Source: Nitrospirales bacterium (GTDB lineage: Bacteria; Nitrospirota; Thermodesulfovibrionia; Thermodesulfovibrionales; Dissulfurispiraceae). Taken from it: DNA of 9,475 nucleotides. The notes under the pieces were generated by a model, which was given only the letters and a program-made list of their open reading frames with translations, searched no databases and was not told the origin of the DNA. Every line of letters begins with the position of its first letter. Position 1 is the stretch's first letter. A program made the position numbers and the translations under genes. The stretch lies in contig JADLDZ010000319.1 of the NCBI GenBank assembly GCA_020846375.1, positions 1-9,475 of the forward strand. The letters run 5' to 3'. Shown piece after piece: positions 1 through 5,553 of the stretch.

Positions 1-5
1 GCCCT

Positions 6-1340
6 CTACTTGTACTTCGAGAGGCGGTACCGGTACTCCCGGAAGGAGAGTCCGAGGAGCTTTGCCGCATTCGTCTTGACGCCGTTCGCCTTCTGGAGCG
101 CCCTGTCAAGCAGGTCCCGTTCGATGCCGGAGAGGTACTCGTTCAGGCATATGCCCGCGTCGGGCAGGTCCGGAAGAAGCGAGCTCGGGCGCATGATGGT
201 CCGGCATGAGGTGCACTTCAGGTGGCCGTCTTCCGACAGGATGATCTCCCTCTCGATGATATTCTTCAGCTCCCTCACATTGCCCCGCAGCTCCTGGTGC
301 ATCATGTAATCGACAAAAGCCGGGTCGATCCTGATGATGTTCTTCTGGAACTTCCGGGACAGCAGCTTCACGAAGTGGTCGATGAGAAGGGGGATATCCT
401 CCCGTCTCTCCCGAAGGGAGGGCAGCATGAGCTCGAAGGTGGAGAGGCGGTAGTAGAGGTCCTCCCGGAACTCGCCCTTTTCCGACAGCTCTTTCAGGTT
501 CTTGTTGGTGGCGGCGATCACGCGGACATCGACCTCGATCTCGTTGCCGCTGCCGATGGGCCGGATCTTCTTCTCCTCGAGGAACCGCAGCAGCTTTGCC
601 TGGAGGGAAAGCGGCATCTCTCCGATCTCGTCGAGGAAGAGGGTGCCTCCGTTCGCCTCGTCGATGAGGCCCCTTTTCGAGGCATATGCCCCGGTGAAGG
701 ACCCCTTCGTGTAGCCGAACAGCTCGCTTTCGAGGAGCTCGGCAGGGAGGCTCGCGCAGTTGATGGCGATGAAAGGCTTGTCTTCCCGGATGCTCCTGCT
801 GTGAATCGCCTTCGCCACGAGCTCCTTGCCCGTTCCGCTCTCCCCGATGATGAGGACGTTGGTGTCGAAGGGGGCGATCTTCTCAATCATGCTGAAGACC
901 CTCTTCATGGCCTCCGACTTCCCGATGATGCTCTGGTACGCGTCTGCATACTGCTGCAGCTCCCTGACCCGCTGCTGGAGGAGGATCTTCTCCCTGATGT
1001 TCTTCAGAACGACCCGTATCTCGTCCAGGTTGAAGGGTTTCGTCACGTAGTCGTACGCCCCGAGCTTCATCGCGGCGATGGCGGTTTCCGTGGAGGCAAA
1101 GGCGGTAACGATGAGAACCACCGTTTCACTGTTCTGCTCCTTCAGCTCCTTGAGCAGCTCGATCCCCGATCCGTCCGACAGGCGCAGGTCGACGATGGCC
1201 ACGTCGAAATAGTGTCTGCGGATCAGGTCCTGCGCCTCGGCGATACCGGATGCCTCATAGACTTCAAAGGCGCTCTCGGCAAGGAGAACACGCACCACCT
1301 TCCGGATATTCGTCTCATCATCGACTATGACCGCCCTCAT
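6..1340 (-). CDS. pilR: PilR-like sigma-54-dependent response regulator (NtrC family)
   Basis: Cytoplasmic enhancer-binding transcription factor that, once phosphorylated by its kinase, uses ATP to remodel sigma-54 RNA polymerase. Numbering from the ATG at 1340 (444 aa), the receiver domain spans about 1-115, with acidic pocket D7/D8, phospho-acceptor D51 and K101. The AAA+ domain follows at about 138-370: Walker A GESGTGKE (166-173), sigma-54 contact loop GSFTGA (213-218), Walker B GGTLFLDEIGE (231-241) and FREDLYYRL (291-299). A Fis-type HTH ends the protein (about 412-444), and its SFREYRYRL stretch is typical of PilR. An in-frame GTG at 1352 would add four residues. ATG 1340 is preferred because a receiver normally begins right at this point and GGAAGGG lies upstream. 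The gene starts 17 nt after the kinase stop, so the two form one operon. The sensor II region reads LRGNVREL instead of the usual WPGNVREL. The PilR assignment rests on the HTH, the kinase partner and the adjacent pilins. Confidence 0.9.
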   Translation of the reverse strand: MRAVIVDDETNIRKVVRVLLAESAFEVYEASGIAEAQDLIRRHYFDVAIVDLRLSDGSGIELLKELKEQNSETVVLIVTAFASTETAIAAMKLGAYDYVTKPFNLDEIRVVLKNIREKILLQQRVRELQQYADAYQSIIGKSEAMKRVFSMIEKIAPFDTNVLIIGESGTGKELVAKAIHSRSIREDKPFIAINCASLPAELLESELFGYTKGSFTGAYASKRGLIDEANGGTLFLDEIGEMPLSLQAKLLRFLEEKKIRPIGSGNEIEVDVRVIAATNKNLKELSEKGEFREDLYYRLSTFELMLPSLRERREDIPLLIDHFVKLLSRKFQKNIIRIDPAFVDYMMHQELRGNVRELKNIIEREIILSEDGHLKCTSCRTIMRPSSLLPDLPDAGICLNEYLSGIERDLLDRALQKANGVKTNAAKLLGLSFREYRYRLSKYK

Positions 1341-1357
1341 CGATAGCACCACCCTTC

Positions 1358-2542
1358 CTAGTTCTTCAGCGGTAATATAATGGAAAAACGCGCCCCCTGC
1401 AAGGGAGAAGTGCCCACCTGGATATCTCCCCCGAAACCGGTGACGATCCGATACGCGATGGCAAGCCCCAGTCCCGTGCCGTTCGCTTTTGTCGTGACGA
1501 AGGGCTCGAAGATCGTGTCCTGCACACCCGCCTCAACCCCCCCGCCGTCATCCTCCACCTCAATCCTTACCTCCCTGCCTCCCTGGGAAAGGGACACCTT
1601 CACCATTGTCCGGGCCGCTTCCACCCCGTTCTTTATGATGTTGTGCAGGGCGACCTCCATAAAGGTCCTGTTCGCGACCACTGTCGCGCTCTCTTCGCCC
1701 TCCAATACGATCTCCTTGCCGCCGCCCCGGTCCCGTGTCAGCCCCTTCAGCATTTCCAGGACGTCCACCTCCTCCTTCGGAGCGTCCGAAGGCCGGGAGA
1801 AAAGGAGGAAGTCGTTGACCAGGCGGGTCAGCCGCCCCGTTTCCGTGCCGAGCATCTCGATGAATTCCCGGTCGCGCCTTCCCTCTCTCAGGAACTGCAC
1901 TGCGGCGGATATCGAGGCAAGGGGGTTGCGCAGTTCGTGCGCCAGGTCGGCGCTTACCCGGTACAGTCTCTCATACCCCTGCATCCGGATCCTCTCCTCT
2001 TCCAGCTTCCTGATATAGCGCGCCTGCTGCTCCATCCTCCCCTTGAGGTTATCCCCTGCCAGGGCGATGAGGAAAAAAGCGAAGAAGTGGAGGGAGATCG
2101 TGAGGATACTCTCCTTCTCCCAGAAAGTGCCGTAACTGTAGTAGACCCCTCCATAGAGAACAAGGGAAATAACGGGAAAAAGGAAATACTTCTTCGTCCT
2201 GATCAGGACCGAAGAGAAAAAAATGGGGAAGAGATAGATGAAGGTGAGGTAGGAATAGATCCCATGGCTGATGTACACCATGGCGGAAATGAAGACCACA
2301 TCGAAAAGGAAATCGAAATAATTGATCTTCTCCGACGTGACGATAAGCCGGACCAGGACAATAAAAATGTAGATGACGAGTATATTCCGCAGGCTGGGCA
2401 TCGCATAGGGCAAGCCCGCGATCTGGAACGCGATCAGCAGGGTCAATCCGAAGATGAACCGGCCGATTTTGTAATAATTGAAAAAAGATGATAAGTACAT
2501 CAGGGTGATAGTGTATGCCCGATGACATATTTTGTCAATCAT
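1358..2542 (-). CDS. pilS: PilS-like membrane sensor histidine kinase
   Basis: Inner-membrane sensor kinase expected to autophosphorylate on His and pass phosphate to the adjacent PilR-like regulator. About six hydrophobic helices fill the first ~165 residues with almost no periplasmic loops, as in PilS. A charged linker, probably coiled coil (around RKLEEERIRMQ), leads to the H-box AHELRNPL, which contains the phospho-accepting His (residue 202 from the ATG at 2542). The ATPase domain has the N-box HNIIKNGVEA, G1 DDGGGV and G2 GTGLGLAI. No PAS domain is obvious, although PilS proteins often have one in the linker; the linker here looks too short. The start is uncertain: GTG 2578 (406 aa), ATG 2542 (394 aa) and ATG 2500 are all in frame, and none has a convincing Shine-Dalgarno. 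ATG 2542 is chosen because a possible -10 box at 2598-2603 would leave only ~13 nt before the GTG. Divergent from the pilins. Confidence 0.88.
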   Translation of the reverse strand: MIDKICHRAYTITLMYLSSFFNYYKIGRFIFGLTLLIAFQIAGLPYAMPSLRNILVIYIFIVLVRLIVTSEKINYFDFLFDVVFISAMVYISHGIYSYLTFIYLFPIFFSSVLIRTKKYFLFPVISLVLYGGVYYSYGTFWEKESILTISLHFFAFFLIALAGDNLKGRMEQQARYIRKLEEERIRMQGYERLYRVSADLAHELRNPLASISAAVQFLREGRRDREFIEMLGTETGRLTRLVNDFLLFSRPSDAPKEEVDVLEMLKGLTRDRGGGKEIVLEGEESATVVANRTFMEVALHNIIKNGVEAARTMVKVSLSQGGREVRIEVEDDGGGVEAGVQDTIFEPFVTTKANGTGLGLAIAYRIVTGFGGDIQVGTSPLQGARFSIILPLKN

Positions 2543-2559
2543 GGATGACCATAATTGTC
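2532..2559 (+). promoter_or_regulatory. Candidate PilR upstream activating sites (two TTGTC motifs)
   Basis: TTGTC occurs at 2532-2536 and again at 2555-2559 in the same orientation, 23 bp apart (about two helical turns). This is roughly 100-127 bp upstream of the start point predicted from the sigma-54 promoter. Pseudomonas aeruginosa PilR is reported to bind TGTC-containing repeats upstream of pilA, so position and motif fit. The motif is short, overlaps the start region of pilS, and could occur by chance. Confidence 0.25.
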
Positions 2560-2597
2560 TCTCTTCTTTCCGTCTCACGGGGAAAAAACCTTGCGCC

Positions 2598-2603
2598 GTT
2601 ATA
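2598..2603 (-). promoter_or_regulatory. Possible -10 box for the pilS-pilR operon
   Basis: Read on the minus strand this is TATAAC, five of six matches to the sigma-70 -10 consensus, about 55 nt upstream of the preferred pilS start. The region about 17 nt further upstream has no good -35 hexamer, so this is a weak candidate based on one element only. Confidence 0.25.
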
Positions 2604-2632
2604 AAACAAAGGCTTCCCTTCGATCACCCTTC

Positions 2633-2648
2633 TGGCATGAAACATGCA
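2633..2648 (+). promoter_or_regulatory. Sigma-54 (-24/-12) promoter for the pilin operon
   Basis: The sequence TGGCATG-AAAC-ATGCA has the invariant GG (2634-2635) and GC (2646-2647) separated by exactly 10 nt. It differs from the consensus TGGCACG-N4-TTGCW at only two positions. The predicted start point is near 2659, giving a leader of ~86 nt before the first pilin. The element lies between the pilins and a divergent NtrC-family regulator, the classic arrangement for RpoN/PilR control of pilin expression. The core also forms a small inverted repeat, GCATG-AAA-CATGC. Confidence 0.75.
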
Positions 2649-2730
2649 TTCCCCAGTTTGTTCCTGTCCTCACAAAGGGAGAAGGCACTTGTTTTTGAAT
2701 CCTATTCGCCCTTGGCGGATACAACTTGCA

Positions 2731-2738
2731 GGAGGAGG
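2731..2738 (+). promoter_or_regulatory. Strong Shine-Dalgarno of the first pilin
   Basis: GGAGGAGG sits 6 nt before ATG 2745 and is the best ribosome binding site in the window, consistent with a highly expressed structural protein. It fixes the pilin start. The open frame continues further upstream, but only through the promoter region and without a comparable site. Confidence 0.85.
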
Positions 2739-2744
2739 TTTTAC

Positions 2745-3110
2745 ATGTTCAAAGCTATGCACAAAATGGGAAGAAATGAAAAGGGCTTCACTCTCGTCGA
2801 GCTGTTGATCGTCATCGCAATCATCGCGATCCTCGCGGCAATAGCCATCCCGCAGTTCGGCCAGTACAAAAAGAAGGCCGCTTTGACCAACGGGGAAGCG
2901 GGAGTAAAATCATGCATGAACAAGGCAATGGCTGAATACGCAAACAACAGCTCCGTCACCTCGGCCAGCTGCACTGTCGGCGACAACAGCATCAGCATCG
3001 CCGTCGACAGCAACGGCAACGTATCCACGACAAGCGTAAGCACCACGGTAAAGGGCACCGCAATGACCTGCGCCATCAACACGGCGAATCTCACCGTTAC
3101 CTGCAGCTAA
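2745..3110 (+). CDS. pilA: Type IV major pilin-like protein, copy 1
   Basis: Structural subunit of a type IV pilus, secreted through the inner membrane and cleaved and N-methylated by a prepilin peptidase (PilD). The 121-aa precursor has a 14-residue basic leader ending in Gly (NEKG), followed by the class III signature FTLVELL with Glu at mature position 5. A hydrophobic assembly helix continues to about mature residue 23. The mature protein is 107 aa, shorter than Pseudomonas or Neisseria pilins (~145-160 aa) but longer than the ~61-aa Geobacter PilA-N. Four cysteines (mature C43, C62, C95, C106) could form two disulfides. N-X-S/T sequons occur at N53/N54 (NNSS), N78 (NVS) and N101 (NLT). 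It is first in the operon, behind the sigma-54 promoter. The symbol pilA rests on position and length; a minor pilin or type II pseudopilin is possible but less likely. Confidence 0.88.
   Translation: MFKAMHKMGRNEKGFTLVELLIVIAIIAILAAIAIPQFGQYKKKAALTNGEAGVKSCMNKAMAEYANNSSVTSASCTVGDNSISIAVDSNGNVSTTSVSTTVKGTAMTCAINTANLTVTCS
2784..2872 (+). repeat. Near-identical pilin N-terminal segment, copy 1
   Basis: These 89 bp, starting at the Gly codon of the cleavage site and running through the TM-helix codons, match 3197-3285 at every position except 2792 (T) versus 3205 (C). Identity drops abruptly on both sides, including at silent sites. Confidence 0.9.
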
Positions 3111-3126
3111 TATCACTATCTATGGG

Positions 3127-3151
3127 GAGGGGGGATTCTCTCCCCCTCTTT
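3127..3151 (+). terminator. Hairpin between the two pilins (weak terminator, attenuator or mRNA stabiliser)
   Basis: GAGGGGG (3127-3133) can pair with CCCCCTC (3142-3148) across an 8-nt loop, and TTT follows. The stem is very GC-rich but the U-tract is short, so full termination is doubtful. Lying 16 bp after the stop of pilin 1 and before the ribosome site of pilin 2, it could make the first pilin more abundant than the downstream genes or protect its mRNA 3' end. Confidence 0.5.
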
Positions 3152-3156
3152 CCCTT

Positions 3157-3162
3157 GGAGGG
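3157..3162 (+). promoter_or_regulatory. Shine-Dalgarno of the second pilin
   Basis: GGAGGG lies 4 nt before ATG 3167 and 7 nt before ATG 3170. The better spacing favours the second ATG. An in-frame ATG at 3122 lies upstream of the hairpin and has no supporting site. Confidence 0.7.
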
Positions 3163-3169
3163 TCGGATG

Positions 3170-3526
3170 ATGGAAATCCCTGGTCATGGTCAAAAAGGCT
3201 TCACCCTCGTCGAGCTGTTGATCGTCATCGCAATCATCGCGATCCTCGCGGCAATAGCCATCCCGCAGTTCGGCCAGTACAAAAAAAATGCCGCGGTAGT
3301 GAACGGCGAGGCCGGCCTGAAATCGTGCATGAACCAGGCGATGGCGGAATATGCCAATAACAGTGCTTCCTCGACCACCTGTTCGATAGGGGAAAGCAGC
3401 GTAACCGTCGCGGTCGATGGCAACGGCCAGGTCACCACGACAAGCGCTTCAATCACGGTGAAAGGACAAAGTCTCAACTGCACCATAACCCCCTCAAATC
3501 TCACGGCTGTCTGTTCCGCTTCCTGA
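3170..3526 (+). CDS. Type IV pilin-like protein, copy 2 (paralogue of the first)
   Basis: Second prepilin, 118 aa (119 if ATG 3167 is used). A 10-residue leader ends in QKG and is followed by the same FTLVELL class III motif with Glu5, giving a 108-aa mature chain. The first 29 mature residues are identical to copy 1, and the rest is clearly homologous but diverged. The four cysteines are kept (C43, C61, C94, C105), pointing to the same fold and disulfides. Sequons are N53 (NNS), N93 (NCT) and N100 (NLT); N53 and NLT match positions in copy 1. It could be an alternative major subunit, a minor pilin or an antigenic variant. An A8 run at 3281-3288 follows the shared segment. Read from the pilin promoter through the intervening hairpin, it is followed 11 nt later by the oligosaccharyltransferase gene. 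Confidence 0.88.
   Translation: MEIPGHGQKGFTLVELLIVIAIIAILAAIAIPQFGQYKKNAAVVNGEAGLKSCMNQAMAEYANNSASSTTCSIGESSVTVAVDGNGQVTTTSASITVKGQSLNCTITPSNLTAVCSAS
3197..3285 (+). repeat. Near-identical pilin N-terminal segment, copy 2
   Basis: Direct repeat partner of 2784-2872, offset by 413 bp, with one mismatch (a silent change at 3205). It encodes the cleavage-site Gly and the whole assembly helix. Confidence 0.9.
3281..3288 (+). repeat. A8 homopolymer in pilin copy 2
   Basis: Eight A residues spanning AAA-AAA-AAT after the shared pilin segment. Copy 1 has only five A at this place. The run is a possible slippage site for replication or transcription. Confidence 0.6.
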
Positions 3527-3537
3527 ACACTGCCCGT

Positions 3538-5553
3538 ATGCGCATTCCAAAGGCATCAGGCACGCTTTTCTCCCGCTCCAGGGATACAGAAAAAACGAAG
3601 GCGAGCGTATCGCCTTTCCTCCTTGTTTTCTCCCTCTCCCTTTTCGCCCTGGTAATAAAGCTGAGAGAGGTCGGGAGCTATCTGGCAGGAGAGAACATCC
3701 TCGCGACCCATGACGCCTTCCGCTTCGCCCGCTTTGCCCGGGAGTTACAGGCGCACACCTATTCGGCGATCGATTATCTTACCAACGTCCCGGACTTCGC
3801 GGTCAACGCGGACCCCCCCCCGCTCCTGAGCCTTCTCGCCATGTGGCTTTCCTCTCTCCTTTCGGTGCGCCTGGAGGCCCTTTTCGCGCTGCTCCCGCCC
3901 GTCCTGTCCGTCCTGTTCCTTATTCCCTTTTATTTCTGGACGCGGACCTTTGCCGGCCCCCACGTCTTCCTGGGGGGAGCCTTCCTCGGAATATTCAACT
4001 ACCTCTATTTCACCCGGACGCGGCCCGGGTATTTCGATACGGACTGCCTTATCCTCTTTTTCGTCTTCCTCATCGTTCTATTCATCACCCATGCCGCCAG
4101 GGAGAGGGAAAACACGCACAAATCCCTTTTATTCATTCTCCTGGCGGGCATTTCCTTCAAGCTGTTCATGTGGTGGTACAGCCTCTCCGTTTTTGGGCCG
4201 CTCTTCGTCTTTTCGCTCTGTGCAGGGTTGATCGCACACCGGCACACAAAACGGGACATCCTGCTCAAGACAGGGATGTTCCTCCTGATCACCAACCCGT
4301 TCGCGGCGATGATGGACCAGGCGCTTTTCCTGAAGGACTATGTACTGGGGCACGTCCTCAGGATGCAAGCGTACGAGATGTCCATCGACATCTATACGCA
4401 TATCAGCGAAAACCGCCCCGTCGGTCCGCACCTCTTCGTCCTGCTGACCACCGAAAACCGCGCCACCGCCGGTCTGGCCGCTGCCGGCCTCCTGCTCCTC
4501 CTGCTCCGCCACTTCCGCTCCCTGCTGATCCCCCTGCCCCTCATCCTGATCGGGGTGGCCTCCTTCACGCTGGGAGCCCGGTACCTGATCTATTTGGGCC
4601 CTTTCCTCGGCATGGGGCTCGGCTATATGGTGCAGCTCTTCGCCGGTTTCCTGGAGGGGAGATTCCCCCGGTACCGGGCTGCGGTCGCACCCGCAGGGAT
4701 TGTCCTGGTGCTCTTTCTCTCGTTTCCGGCCCAGAGGCTCTATTACGAAAACCTGCCCCTCTTCGACAACAGGACATACAATAATATAAAAGAACTTGCA
4801 GACGTGACCGAAAAGAACGCCTCCGTCTGGAGTTGGTGGGATTACGGGAATCCCATCGAATACCTGTCCGGGAGGGCGACCTACCTGGATAACACCCAGT
4901 TCAAGCCTCACAAGGTCTATCTCGTCGCCCGCTCCCTCCTGACGGACCAGGAGGAAAGGGCAGGGAGAATGATCGCCTTCCTGTCGAATACGACCACGCC
5001 GGACACCATGAAGCTGCCGGAGATCGAGGAAAAGTCCCTCGCCTATACGGTCCCTCCGAATAATCCCGTGTATGTTTACCTCTATGACGCCATGCTCTAT
5101 ATGGCGATCCTCCATGGAACGGGGTTGCAGGACAAGGAGATCACCGGGGGCAAGGAGAGCCCCTTCGGCGCCCTGATCAAATGCTCCGCGGCGGAGAGCG
5201 GAGGAAGGTCTACGGAAACTCTTTTCAACTGTTTCGCCTTCTCCTTTGACGATGCCGCAAAAACCGTTATCCCGACCGAAAGGATCGATCCGGAAAAGCT
5301 CTACCGTGAGATATGGTACCGGGACCGGGCGGGGAGCGGAACCAGGGTGCTGAGCAGGAACACGAACGCCGAATTCGACAAGACACTCCAGATCATCAAG
5401 ACGCGGAAAGGGGAGCTCTATGCCCTTCTCGTGGACCGGGCGGCGCGGGACTCGGTCCTGAACCGGATGTTTTCACTGCGGGACACCTTCAGGAATTTCG
5501 AGCCGGTGTACGACGATTTTCCGAATATGGTGGTATACAGGGTGAAGCAATGA
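3538..5553 (+). CDS. STT3/PglB-like oligosaccharyltransferase (membrane)
   Basis: Predicted to transfer a lipid-linked glycan to Asn in N-X-S/T sequons on the periplasmic face. The 671 aa are near the ~713 of Campylobacter PglB. Around a dozen hydrophobic segments fill residues 25-400, followed by a soluble C-terminal domain. Catalytic features are in order: first-loop Asp in THDAFRF (D59), DxD in GYFDTD (D167, D169), a TIXE/SVSE-like THISE (E291), Arg in GARYLIYLGP (R348) and WWDYG (433-437). After VYVYLYDAM an M-x-x-M (519-522) sits where PglB has its M-x-x-I motif. The tail FEPVYDDFPNMVVYRV is typical of the family. It begins 11 nt after pilin copy 2 with no clear Shine-Dalgarno, suggesting translational coupling, and overlaps galE by ATGA. 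The neighbours suggest the pilins as substrates (inference). This differs from the PglL/TfpO O-OTases usual for bacterial pilins. A C9 tract lies at codons 92-95. Confidence 0.88.
   Translation: MRIPKASGTLFSRSRDTEKTKASVSPFLLVFSLSLFALVIKLREVGSYLAGENILATHDAFRFARFARELQAHTYSAIDYLTNVPDFAVNADPPPLLSLLAMWLSSLLSVRLEALFALLPPVLSVLFLIPFYFWTRTFAGPHVFLGGAFLGIFNYLYFTRTRPGYFDTDCLILFFVFLIVLFITHAARERENTHKSLLFILLAGISFKLFMWWYSLSVFGPLFVFSLCAGLIAHRHTKRDILLKTGMFLLITNPFAAMMDQALFLKDYVLGHVLRMQAYEMSIDIYTHISENRPVGPHLFVLLTTENRATAGLAAAGLLLLLLRHFRSLLIPLPLILIGVASFTLGARYLIYLGPFLGMGLGYMVQLFAGFLEGRFPRYRAAVAPAGIVLVLFLSFPAQRLYYENLPLFDNRTYNNIKELADVTEKNASVWSWWDYGNPIEYLSGRATYLDNTQFKPHKVYLVARSLLTDQEERAGRMIAFLSNTTTPDTMKLPEIEEKSLAYTVPPNNPVYVYLYDAMLYMAILHGTGLQDKEITGGKESPFGALIKCSAAESGGRSTETLFNCFAFSFDDAAKTVIPTERIDPEKLYREIWYRDRAGSGTRVLSRNTNAEFDKTLQIIKTRKGELYALLVDRAARDSVLNRMFSLRDTFRNFEPVYDDFPNMVVYRVKQ
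3813..3821 (+). repeat. C9 homopolymer inside the oligosaccharyltransferase gene
   Basis: Nine consecutive C residues (GAC-CCC-CCC-CCG, residues Asp-Pro-Pro-Pro at 92-95). In this copy the frame is intact. A one-base slip would disrupt the protein within its first 100 residues, before most of the catalytic motifs. Confidence 0.7.

Noticed and set aside
222..1346. Long plus-strand open frame antisense to pilR
   Set aside because: Its low-complexity Leu/Asp/Val-rich translation resembles no family, and the opposite strand encodes a complete response regulator with all motifs. It is a shadow of GC-rich coding sequence.
2684..2700. AGGCACTTGTTTTTGA as a sigma-54 promoter
   Set aside because: The GG and -24 half look good, but the essential -12 GC is missing (TG instead).
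2712..2730. TTGGCGG...CTTGCA as a second sigma-54 promoter
   Set aside because: The GG-to-GC spacing is 12 nt (or 9 nt with the second GG) instead of 10, and transcription would start at the ribosome binding site.
2532..2744. N-terminal extension of pilin 1 back to an ATG at 2532
   Set aside because: It would translate through the sigma-54 promoter and give a ~85-residue leader, far too long for a class III signal. ATG 2745 has GGAGGAGG at ideal spacing.
2784..3285. Insertion-sequence or CRISPR-like direct repeat
   Set aside because: The repeat is only two copies and lies inside homologous pilin coding sequence in the same frame. It is explained by gene duplication or conversion.
4129..5115. 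Minus-strand open frame of ~328 codons across the STT3 gene
   Set aside because: Its translation has no recognisable domain, while the plus strand carries all STT3 catalytic motifs. Antisense artefact.
5313..5549. N-terminal extension of GalE into the STT3 gene
   Set aside because: GalE proteins start right at the Rossmann GxxGxxG, and ATG 5550 overlapping the STT3 stop is the natural coupled start.
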